This document shows, piece after piece, positions 23,622 to 31,405 of a stretch of DNA of 32,908 bases (positions are counted from its first letter, which is position 1; each line of letters opens with the position of its first letter). This DNA comes from Pantoea brenneri. GTDB lineage: Bacteria; Pseudomonadota; Gammaproteobacteria; Enterobacterales; Enterobacteriaceae. Made by a program: the position numbers and the translations under genes. The notes beneath the pieces are model-generated. The model was not told where the DNA came from. It saw only the letters and a list, made by a program, of their open reading frames with translations, and searched no databases. Location of the stretch: NCBI GenBank assembly GCA_002095305.1, contig MIEI01000056.1, forward strand, positions 1 through 32,908. Direction: 5' to 3'.

Positions 23622-24778
23622 TTTACATCTCTGCTATGGGCATGCTTAACGCCCTGGGTAATGACAACCAACAGATTGCCGCCAACCTCAGCAACGGCGT
23701 TGCGCCGGGTATGCAGCTGTGTCACGGCTGGCTGAACGGCGACAAAGCCTGCTGGCTCGGCCGGGTCGACGGCGAGCTGCCAGCGGTGCCGTCGGCGTTC
23801 AGTGCCCACAACACCCGTAATAATCAACTGCTACTGGCGGCGCTGGCGCAGATCCGTCCGGCACTTGACCTGGCGATAACGCGTTACGGCAGCGAGCGGG
23901 TTGCGATTGTACTGGGCACCAGCACCTCCGGCGTCGACGAAGGTGATCGTCAGGTGCGTGGCGAACTGGCTGCGTACCATTACCAGATGCAGGAGCTGGG
24001 CGATCCGTCGCGCTTTCTGGCGCACTATCTGGCGCTCAATGGGCCGGCCTACACCATTTCAACCGCCTGTTCCTCCAGCGCCCGCGCCATTATCAGCGGA
24101 CAACGGCTGATTGCCGCCGGTCTGGCTGATGTGGCGCTGGTCGGCGGTGCCGATTCGCTGAGCCGGATGCCGATTAATGGATTCGACAGCCTGGCCTCGC
24201 TGTCCGGCCGCCGCTGCGCGCCCTTTAGCCGGGACCGCGATGGGATTTCAATCGGAGAAGGCGCGGCACTGATGCTGCTGACGCGTGAACCTCAGCCGCT
24301 GGCGCTACTGGGCGCGGGCGAATCGTCGGATGCCTGGCATATGTCCGCCCCGCATCCGGAGGGGGAAGGGGCGGAACGGGCAATGCGCATGGCGCTGCAA
24401 CAGGCCGGCCTCACGCCGCAGCAGCTTGGCTACATCAACCTGCACGGCACCGCGACGCCGCTGAACGATCAGATGGAGGCGGCAGTCATCCAGCGTGTCA
24501 CGGGCAACAGCGTGCCCTGCAGTTCGACCAAGCACCTGACCGGCCATACCCTGGGAGCCGCCGGGGTCTGTGAAGCTGCGCTCAGTGCGCTGATACTGCA
24601 GCAAAACCTGCTGCTGCCGGCGCAGGACTTTAGCTGTGCCGCGCGGGATGAGACGCTGCCTGACTGCGGTTTGCTGACTGAGCCGCAGGCGCTGCAGCGG
24701 CCGGTGATCGCCTCGAACTCATTCGCCTTTGGCGGCAATAACACCTGTCTGATAGTAGGACGCCATGATGTTGATTAA
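23618..24778 (+). CDS. apeO: Ketosynthase (ApeO)
   Basis: This is a beta-ketoacyl-ACP synthase of 386 aa with an intact triad: Cys151 in TISTACSSSAR, His276 in NLHGTAT and His310 in KHLTGHTLGAAG. In the studied pathway it forms a heterodimer with the chain-length factor ApeC and extends the aryl polyene with malonyl units. Its start overlaps apeN in an ATGA. Confidence 0.93.
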   Translation: MIYISAMGMLNALGNDNQQIAANLSNGVAPGMQLCHGWLNGDKACWLGRVDGELPAVPSAFSAHNTRNNQLLLAALAQIRPALDLAITRYGSERVAIVLGTSTSGVDEGDRQVRGELAAYHYQMQELGDPSRFLAHYLALNGPAYTISTACSSSARAIISGQRLIAAGLADVALVGGADSLSRMPINGFDSLASLSGRRCAPFSRDRDGISIGEGAALMLLTREPQPLALLGAGESSDAWHMSAPHPEGEGAERAMRMALQQAGLTPQQLGYINLHGTATPLNDQMEAAVIQRVTGNSVPCSSTKHLTGHTLGAAGVCEAALSALILQQNLLLPAQDFSCAARDETLPDCGLLTEPQALQRPVIASNSFAFGGNNTCLIVGRHDVD

Positions 24779-25244
24779 TTCACCTGCCGCCGTCTGGCTG
24801 CCGCACGGTTCGCCGATGATGCTGCTTGATCAGCTGATTGCGGTAACTGATGAGCAGGTTCACTGTCAGGTATCGACCTGCCGCACCGGCGTACTGGCGC
24901 CGTTCCTGACGCCACAGGGTGAATTACCGGCGTGGTTTGGCGTCGAAATCATGGCCCAGACGGTTGGCGTATGGTCGGGCTGGCACGCCAGCCAGCGCGG
25001 CGTCACCCTGATCCCACCCGGTATGCTGCTGGGCGGACGCGGCTGGAAAGCGCATCAGCCTCGCTTTCCGGCTGACGCCACGCTGGATATCACCATGACC
25101 CTGCTGATGCGCGACGATCGCATGGGCAGTTTTGAGGGCGAAATTTGCCACGGCGCACAGCGATTAGCCAGCGGGCGTCTCAACACATATCAACCCAATG
25201 AAGCAGAGTTACAGCAACTGATGTCACAAGGAAAACAGCCATGA
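24765..25244 (+). CDS. apeP: Hot-dog dehydratase partner (ApeP)
   Basis: This is a 159-residue FabA/FabZ-like hot-dog protein with LPHGSPMMLLD (His14) and GVEIMAQTVG (Glu61), the two segments that carry the dehydratase residues. It pairs with ApeI in the studied system. The start is the first of an ATG ATG pair at 24765, 14 bases inside apeO. Confidence 0.9.
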   Translation: MMLINSPAAVWLPHGSPMMLLDQLIAVTDEQVHCQVSTCRTGVLAPFLTPQGELPAWFGVEIMAQTVGVWSGWHASQRGVTLIPPGMLLGGRGWKAHQPRFPADATLDITMTLLMRDDRMGSFEGEICHGAQRLASGRLNTYQPNEAELQQLMSQGKQP

Positions 25245-25972
25245 CAGCTTCCGTTTTGGTGACCGGCGCCAGTAAAGGCATTGGTCGCGCGATTGCGCTG
25301 CGCCTCGCCGGGGATGGTTATCAGATCATCGTACATTTTAACCGCGATCGGGCGGGGGCAGAGCAGACGCTGCAACAGCTAACGGCGGCGGGTGGCAGCG
25401 GCCGACTGCTGGGCTTTGATGTAGCCGACCGGAAGGCGGCTCGCGCCGCGCTGGAGAGCGACATCGAACAGCACGGTGCCTATTACGGCGTGGTCAGCAA
25501 CGCCGGTATCAGCCGTGATGCAGCGTTTCCCGCGCTGACTGATGATGAATGGGACAGCGTCATTCACACCAACCTCGACAGTTTTTATAACGTGATTCAG
25601 CCCTGCGTCATGCCGATGATCGGACTGCGGCGCGGCGGGCGTATCATCACGCTTTCGTCGGTGTCGGGGATGATGGGCAATCGCGGTCAGGTCAACTACA
25701 GCGCGGCCAAAGCTGGCATTATCGGCGCGACCAAAGCGCTGGCAATCGAACTGGCGAAACGCAAGATTACCGTCAACTGCATCGCCCCAGGCCTGATTGA
25801 TACCGGGATGGAGGGACTGGAACCGCAGGTGATCGATGAAGCGATGAAGATCATTCCGATGAAGCGGATGGGCGCAGCAGAAGAGGTGGCCGGGCTGGCC
25901 AGTTATCTGATGTCTGACATCGCCGGCTATGTGACCCGACAGGTGATCTCAATTAATGGAGGCATGCTGTGA
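25241..25972 (+). CDS. apeQ: 3-oxoacyl-ACP reductase (ApeQ), FabG-like
   Basis: This is a short-chain dehydrogenase of 243 aa with the NADPH motif TGASKGIG (8-15), the NAG segment SNAGIS, and catalytic Ser140 (LSSVSG), Tyr153 and Lys157 (YSAAK). It would reduce the 3-keto intermediate before dehydration. Its start overlaps apeP by four bases. Confidence 0.94.
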   Translation: MTASVLVTGASKGIGRAIALRLAGDGYQIIVHFNRDRAGAEQTLQQLTAAGGSGRLLGFDVADRKAARAALESDIEQHGAYYGVVSNAGISRDAAFPALTDDEWDSVIHTNLDSFYNVIQPCVMPMIGLRRGGRIITLSSVSGMMGNRGQVNYSAAKAGIIGATKALAIELAKRKITVNCIAPGLIDTGMEGLEPQVIDEAMKIIPMKRMGAAEEVAGLASYLMSDIAGYVTRQVISINGGML

Positions 25973-27204
25973 TCCAGCGCGTAGTGGTAACCGGCATGGG
26001 CGGCGTGACCGCCTTTGGTGAAAGCTGGTCGCAGGTCTCGGCGCGTATTCGCGCTGGCCGCAATGCGGTGCGCTTTATGCCGGAATGGCAGATTTATCAG
26101 GGCCTGCATACATTATTAGGCGCACCGGTGGATGACTTTGTGCTACCTGCGCACTACACCCGCAAACGCATTCGCGCCATGGGCCGCGTCTCGCTGCTGG
26201 CGACGCGCGCCACCGAGCTGGCGCTGACCCAGGCGGGGCTGATCGATCATCCGGTATTAACCAGCGGTGATACCGGCATCGCCTACGGCTCCTCGACCGG
26301 CAGCACCGGCCCGGTTAGTGAGTTCGCCACCATGCTGACCGAGAAGCATACCAACAATATTACCGGCACCACCTATGTGCAGATGATGCCGCACACCACC
26401 GCCGTCAATGCCGGGCTGTTTTTCGGCCTGCGCGGTCGGGTGATCCCCACCTCCAGCGCCTGCACCTCCGGCAGCCAGGCGATTGGCTATGCGTGGGAGG
26501 CCATTCGTCACGGTTACCAGACGGTGATGGTCGCGGGCGGGGCGGAAGAGCTTTGTCCGTCGGAAGCGGCGGTGTTTGACACCCTGTTTGCCACCAGCCA
26601 GCGCAATGATGCGCCGCACACCACGCCAGCGCCGTTCGATCAACAGCGTGATGGCCTGGTGATTGGCGAGGGTGCTGGCACGCTGATCCTCGAATCGCTG
26701 GAGCATGCCCAGGCGCGTGGTGCCACCATCTACGCTGAGCTGACCGGCTTTCACACCAACTGCGACGCGGCCCACATCACCCAGCCGCAGCGTGAAACCA
26801 TGCAGGTCTGCATCGAGCGGGCGCTGCAAAGCGCCGGGATTGAGCCAGCTCAGATCGGTTATATCAATGCCCACGGCACGGCGACCGAGCGCGGCGACAT
26901 GGCCGAGAGCCTGGCGACCGCCGCGGTGTTTGGCGCGACCACGCCGATCTCATCACTGAAATCCTACTTCGGCCATACGCTGGGAGCCTGTGGCGCGCTG
27001 GAGGCGTGGATGAGCATTGAGATGATGCGTGAGGGCTGGTTCGCCCCGACGCTTAATCTTTCGCAACCGGCTGACAGCTGCGGCGCGCTGGATTACATCA
27101 TGGCTGAGCCACGGCAGATTGAGACTGACTACATCCAGAGCAATAACTTCGCCTTTGGCGGCATCAATACCTCTCTGATCTTCAAACGCTGGCGCGGCGT
27201 CTGA
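25969..27204 (+). CDS. apeR: FabF-like ketosynthase (ApeR)
   Basis: This is a beta-ketoacyl-ACP synthase of 411 aa with Cys165 (PTSSACTSGSQ), His302 (NAHGTAT) and His336 (KSYFGHTLGACG). In the studied pathway ApeR is a homodimeric ketosynthase, probably for the first condensation with the aryl starter. It starts at a GTG overlapping the apeQ stop (GTGA), with GGAGG six bases upstream. It is the last gene of the cluster and is followed by a hairpin. Confidence 0.93.
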   Translation: MIQRVVVTGMGGVTAFGESWSQVSARIRAGRNAVRFMPEWQIYQGLHTLLGAPVDDFVLPAHYTRKRIRAMGRVSLLATRATELALTQAGLIDHPVLTSGDTGIAYGSSTGSTGPVSEFATMLTEKHTNNITGTTYVQMMPHTTAVNAGLFFGLRGRVIPTSSACTSGSQAIGYAWEAIRHGYQTVMVAGGAEELCPSEAAVFDTLFATSQRNDAPHTTPAPFDQQRDGLVIGEGAGTLILESLEHAQARGATIYAELTGFHTNCDAAHITQPQRETMQVCIERALQSAGIEPAQIGYINAHGTATERGDMAESLATAAVFGATTPISSLKSYFGHTLGACGALEAWMSIEMMREGWFAPTLNLSQPADSCGALDYIMAEPRQIETDYIQSNNFAFGGINTSLIFKRWRGV

Positions 27205-27209
27205 TCCGC

Positions 27210-27234
27210 TGCCCATGCCGCTTGGGCATGGGCA
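27210..27234 (+). terminator. Hairpin at the end of the APE cluster
   Basis: TGCCCATGCC (27210-27219) pairs perfectly with GGCATGGGCA (27225-27234) around a five-base loop, six bases after the apeR stop. The following bases (TTCTGCC) are only slightly T-rich, so the terminator is plausible but not classical. Confidence 0.6.
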
Positions 27235-27299
27235 TTCTGCCTTCGCCATACCGCGGCTGTTCCCGTCTGTTTATTGCCTGGGCTGACTGCTGATTTTGC

Positions 27300-27356
27300 T
27301 TGCAATTGGCAACGCCCTGCGCATAATCGCAAACCGCAATAATAATGATTCTCAGT
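27300..27356 (+). promoter_or_regulatory. Promoter with Fur-box-like operator for the TonB receptor
   Basis: TTGCAA (27300-27305) and CATAAT (27322-27327) are spaced by 16 bases. Just downstream, 27338-27356 reads as repeated ATAAT/ATGAT units ending in TCTCA, a fair match to the Fur consensus GATAATGATAATCATTATC. The receptor start lies 24 bases further on. Iron control of the gene is likely. Confidence 0.6.
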
Positions 27357-27379
27357 CTAATTCAAATCAGGGAACAACC

Positions 27380-29601
27380 ATGCGTCAGCGCCTTTTAACC
27401 CCAGGATGTAAACCGACACTGCTGGCAATGCTGATCGGTGCCAGCTGTCTGCCCGTGATGGCGGCAACCCCGGCCTCATCTGCCGCTCCGCGTGATGCCG
27501 CGCAGGACGCCAGCCAAAGCGGACAAACCATGACGGTAACCGCCAGCGCCGACGATGACTTTACGCCGGGCGGCGATCAACCGGTCCCGGCTTATCTGGA
27601 AGGGCAGGTTGCCCACGGCGGCCGGCTGGGCATGCTGGGTGAGCAAAAGGCAATGGATGTGCCGTTCAACGTTATCGGCTTTACCGCAAAAATGATTGAG
27701 GATCAGCAGGCCAAAACTATCGCTGATGTGGTGCGGAATGATGCCGGCGTGCAGAACGTCAAAGGCTACGGCAACTTCGCCGAAAGCTATCGTATCCGCG
27801 GCTTCCTGCTGGATGGCGATGATATGACCTATGGCGGCTTGCCGGGCGTGGTGCCGCGTCAGGTGATGGATGCCTCGCTGGTGGATCGGGTCGAAATTTT
27901 CAAAGGCGCTAACAGCCTGCTGAACGGCGCGGCCAGCAGCGGTGTCGGCGGCATTATCAACCTTGAGCCTAAACATGCCGGCGCTACGCCGCAGGCGCGA
28001 GTCGGTGTGGATTACACTTCCGATGCGCAGATCGGCACAACGGTGGATGCGGGACGCCGGTTTGGTGATAACGACCAGTTTGGCGTGCGGGTTAACCTGG
28101 TACATCGTGAGGGTGAAACCGGGGTGGATGATGAGAAAAAGCGCACTACCGCCGCCTCAATCGGCCTCGACTACCACGGTGACCGGTTACGCACTTCGCT
28201 GGATGTTGGCTACCAGAAAAAGACCTTCCATGACGGTTTGCAGGGCATCAACATTAGCGGCGTCGATTTTCTTCCCGCCGTGCCGTCCAACTCGCGCAAC
28301 TACAGCCAGAAATGGGTCTACAGCGACATGGAGTCGGAGTTTGGTATTGCCCGGGCGGAATACGATCTCAGCGATCGCTGGACCGCGTATGCCGGTTTAG
28401 GCGCGCAGCATGCCCATGAAACCGGTAACTACGGCACGCCAAAGCTGCTTAACCGTGAAGGCGACGCCACCATCAGTACCTTCAATACCAACCGCGTGCA
28501 GGACAACATGAGCGGTATGGCAGGGCTACGCGGCAATTTCGATACCGGCTTTATTTCGCACAAGGTCAACGTTGGTTATTCCGCGCTGACCACCAATGCG
28601 AAAAATGCCTACAACATGTCGCTGACCAGTGCGAACACCAACATCTATCATCCGGATGACGTTGCCGCGCCGCCGGCGAACTTTGCCGGCGGAAACTTCT
28701 CCGATCCGCTGACCACTGCACGTTCGCGCACCCAGGGCTATCTGCTGAGCGACACGCTGGGCCTGTTTGATGATTCGCTGTTGCTGACGGTCGGCGCGCG
28801 CCATCAGAAAGTGTGGGTGCGTAACTACAACTACAACAGCGGTGCAGAGGATACCGCGTCACGCTACACCAATAGCCGCTGGATGCCGACCTATGGCGTG
28901 GTCTACAAGCCGTGGCAGTCGATTTCACTGTATGCCAACCATACCGAAGCGCTGCAGCCAGGCGCGGTCGCGCCGCGTAATGATACGGTAACCAATCCGG
29001 GTGCCATCACCGGCATCGCCCATTCAAAACAGAATGAAGTTGGGGTGAAAGGGGATTTCGGTCGAATCGGCGGCACGCTGTCGCTGTTTGAGATTAAAAA
29101 ACCGTCGGGGATGATTGGCGCGGATGGGGCGTATGGCATGAACGGGGAGCAGCGACATCGCGGCATTGAAACCAACCTGTTTGGCGAGCCGGTATTAGGC
29201 TTCCGCCTTAACGCCAGCGCTACCTGGCTGGATCCGGTGATGACCAAAACCTCCGGCGGCACCTATGACGGCAAACAGGCAGTGGGGGTGCCACGTGACA
29301 ACTACACGCTGGGAGCCGAATATGATATCAAACCGCTGGACGGGTTGACCGCTACCGCGCTGATCACCCATACCGGTTCACAGTGGCTGATGCGGCGAAC
29401 AGTAAAAAAATCGACAGCTATACCACGCTGGATCTCGGACTGCGTTACCGCACCCGGCTTAACCAGAATGAGATGGTGTGGCGCGTCGGGGTCGAAAACG
29501 TGACCAATGAGAAGTACTGGGCCAACGTTGACGATACCGGCACTTATCTGTCGCAGGGCGATGGCCGCACGCTGAAAGTCGGGGTCACCTACGACTTCTG
29601 A
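27380..29601 (+). pseudogene. TonB-dependent siderophore receptor, frameshifted near the C-terminus
   Basis: The ATG at 27380 has AGGGA eight bases upstream and a signal peptide (about residues 1-28). A TonB-box-like MTVTAS follows. The plug domain reads VPFNVIGFTAKMIEDQQAKTIADV, YRIRGF, VDRVEIFKGANSLLNG and GGIINLEPK, as in siderophore receptors of the ferrichrome/ferrioxamine type. Barrel strands follow to about residue 665. The frame then leaves the family near 29386 and would stop at 29503. The correct barrel end (NSKKIDSYTTLDLGLRYR ... VGVTYDF, closing Phe) continues in the next frame to 29601. One extra G in TGGCT restores a protein of 740 aa. The ligand cannot be told. Confidence 0.85.
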
Positions 29602-29621
29602 TCGGCGTGGCTGAAAGGATA

Positions 29622-29648
29622 ACGGAGCGCAGCACGCGCTCCGTTTTT
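29622..29648 (+). terminator. Rho-independent terminator after the TonB receptor
   Basis: ACGGAGCGC (29622-29630) pairs with GCGCTCCGT (29636-29644) around AGCAC and is followed by TTTTATTT. It ends the receptor transcript 20 bases after its stop. Confidence 0.88.
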
Positions 29649-29742
29649 ATTTCGGGCGAAAGAACCGGACGAAAAACAAGCTTTCATCTACACTGTGACG
29701 CGCTGCATAGTTGCCCCGTTCACCGAATTTTACAGGAAGCCC

Positions 29743-29886
29743 ATGTCGTTACCTTCGCCACCCGACGATCAGGATGAGCCAATTCGCCAGTCGCTCGACG
29801 ATGCTCACTTTGCGATTGTGGTGCTTGCGGTGACCTCAGTTACGCTTATAATCTTTGTCCTGTTGATTACGCTCTGGATGAGCTGA
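29743..29886 (+). CDS. Single-helix small membrane protein (47 aa)
   Basis: The product MSLPSPPDDQDEPIRQSLDD... has a polar acidic N-terminus and one C-terminal membrane helix (about 23-45, IVVLAVTSVTLIIFVLLITLWM). It ends almost at the helix, a tail-anchor-like layout. The ATG has AGGA five bases upstream, which favours it over the longer frame from 29695. I do not recognise the family. It lies 38 bases before a second tiny membrane protein on the same strand. Confidence 0.6.
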   Translation: MSLPSPPDDQDEPIRQSLDDAHFAIVVLAVTSVTLIIFVLLITLWMS

Positions 29887-29924
29887 CCCCGGCGTAATTC
29901 AAGGGAATGGAAAAGGAGAAGGCG

Positions 29925-30098
29925 ATGGAATCCAGAGATGACAAACTGATCGCAATTATCGGCCTGCTGGCGGCCTGTCTGATTGGCGTCACGTTTCTGT
30001 TCACCATGACCTGGTTAACCGATGTGCGCCATCCCACCGATCCTTCCCTTGATGTCCAGTCCTGTTACCCGAAAAAACCACCGTCTCAGCCGGTCTGA
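29925..30098 (+). CDS. Single-helix small membrane protein (57 aa)
   Basis: The product MESRDDKLIAIIGLLAACLIGVTFLFTMTWL... has one membrane helix (about 8-31) and a polar tail ending in CYPKKPPSQPV. The ATG at 29925 has AAGGAG a few bases upstream; the ATG at 29907 is too close to its own ribosome site. It probably forms a pair with the gene before it. It overlaps the 3' end of the converging glycosidase gene by 13 bases. The family is unknown. Confidence 0.6.
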   Translation: MESRDDKLIAIIGLLAACLIGVTFLFTMTWLTDVRHPTDPSLDVQSCYPKKPPSQPV

Positions 30099-31249
30099 TC
30101 GCGCCGGGTAAATTTGATCTGCTGACTGCGCAACACCAGCGCCAGCGCCTCATGAAGATTACGGTTACCGTTGGGATCGGCCAGGCCGAACAGCGGGCCA
30201 GGTGAACGCCGATCGTCAGCCCAGGCCGGGTATTCCACCACCGGATAGAGCGACACTCCCTCCACCGCAATGCCCTGATCCAGCGCCACCGCCACATTCT
30301 CACTGATCTCCTGCAGCCAGGGCGCACGCGCCTCGCCTTCGGCACCGGTTTCGGCAATCAGCATCGGCCGCTGAAAGCGTTGCCAGCACTGTGCCAGCAA
30401 AATATGCAGCGGCACCCGCGCCGGATCGTCGAGTGACATCGGCCGATCGGGGAAGAACCAGTGATTATCGGGATAGTAATTCAGACCGAGGATATCGAGA
30501 CAATCTTCACTGCCGCCTAACTCTTTGTCGAGGCGGCCAGCCAGCATGTCCCAGGCTTCAAACTGCGCCTGATGCTGGGCGTCGGCGTAGGGTTTACTGT
30601 CCGGATTGTCGGCATGATGGGCAATCTGCACCAGCGGATCGGTCAGCACAAAGCGCGCATCCGGGTAGACCTCACGAATGGCATGAATGGCCGCCAGCGA
30701 GGCGCGAACCAGTTGACGCTTCAGCTCTTTGCCGCGTCCCGCCGCGTGTGGATTAAACCAGGCGACATCGGCACCGGCCCACGACCAGAAAGAGATTTGA
30801 TTAACTGGTGTGAAAAACGGCTGTTCGATGCCCTCATCGCGCATCAGCTGCGCCATCGCGCGGGCGAAACGGCTAAAATGGTCAACAAATTCCGCTTTCC
30901 AGATATTAAGATGATCGGGATAGCCGAAGTGCGCCAGTTCCCAGATAATCTGTAAATTCTGGCGCTGCGCCGCGGCGATCATCGGCAGAAAGCTCTGCCA
31001 GTCGTACTGATTGGGAATTTTTTCAATCAGGTGCCAGCGTGCGCCGTCACGCGCGGTGAAAAGATGCTGTTCTGCCAGGGCGGCGTAATCCTTCTCCAGC
31101 AGCATATCGTGGCCGCTGCTGATCACCATGTCGAGTCGTTTTCCCGGCGTGCGGCAGGCGGTGGAACAGGGAAAACTGCCCTGGAAAAAACTGCGGAACA
31201 GACTGGGATGATGGCGCTGGCGGGCGTCTGTAAGGGGTTGATGTGACAT
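30086..31249 (-). CDS. GH1-like glycosidase family protein (387 aa)
   Basis: The product reads as a TIM-barrel related to family 1 glycosidases. It shows an early IIWELAHFGYPDHLNIW segment, FTPVNQISFWSWAGAD at the site of the family's TFNEP motif, DILGLNYYPDNHWF, and MLIAETGAEGEARAPWL at the nucleophile position (Glu300). The residue at the acid/base position is Gln151 (codon at 30797-30799), not Glu, as in plant myrosinases. AGGAGAGG precedes the ATG. At 387 aa it is shorter than normal GH1 enzymes. The substrate is unknown; it may act on an activated glycoside or be non-catalytic. Confidence 0.72.
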   Translation of the reverse strand: MSHQPLTDARQRHHPSLFRSFFQGSFPCSTACRTPGKRLDMVISSGHDMLLEKDYAALAEQHLFTARDGARWHLIEKIPNQYDWQSFLPMIAAAQRQNLQIIWELAHFGYPDHLNIWKAEFVDHFSRFARAMAQLMRDEGIEQPFFTPVNQISFWSWAGADVAWFNPHAAGRGKELKRQLVRASLAAIHAIREVYPDARFVLTDPLVQIAHHADNPDSKPYADAQHQAQFEAWDMLAGRLDKELGGSEDCLDILGLNYYPDNHWFFPDRPMSLDDPARVPLHILLAQCWQRFQRPMLIAETGAEGEARAPWLQEISENVAVALDQGIAVEGVSLYPVVEYPAWADDRRSPGPLFGLADPNGNRNLHEALALVLRSQQIKFTRRDQTG

Positions 31250-31405
31250 ATTCCTCTCCTGCCGGGCCGATGCCGGTCACAGATCGTCCGACTAAGTCTA
31301 GACTAAAAAACTGTCGCAGCGTTTTTACGAAGTCGGAAGGATCGTATAGCGTCAGACCACGGGCCGGGGAATAATAAAAATAACTGCATTTTACAGGGAA
31401 TGGTC
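31250..31405. promoter_or_regulatory. Divergent promoter region with a ten-base palindrome
   Basis: This is the 156-base gap between the divergent glycosidase and clsC genes. It contains the perfect palindrome AGTCTAGACT at 31295-31304, which could be an operator or overlap a -10 box on the minus strand. No clear -35/-10 pair was found for clsC. Confidence 0.35.

Noticed and set aside
30391..30955. Open frames on the plus strand opposite the glycosidase gene
   Set aside because: They are antisense to a well-supported gene and show no domain or ribosome site.
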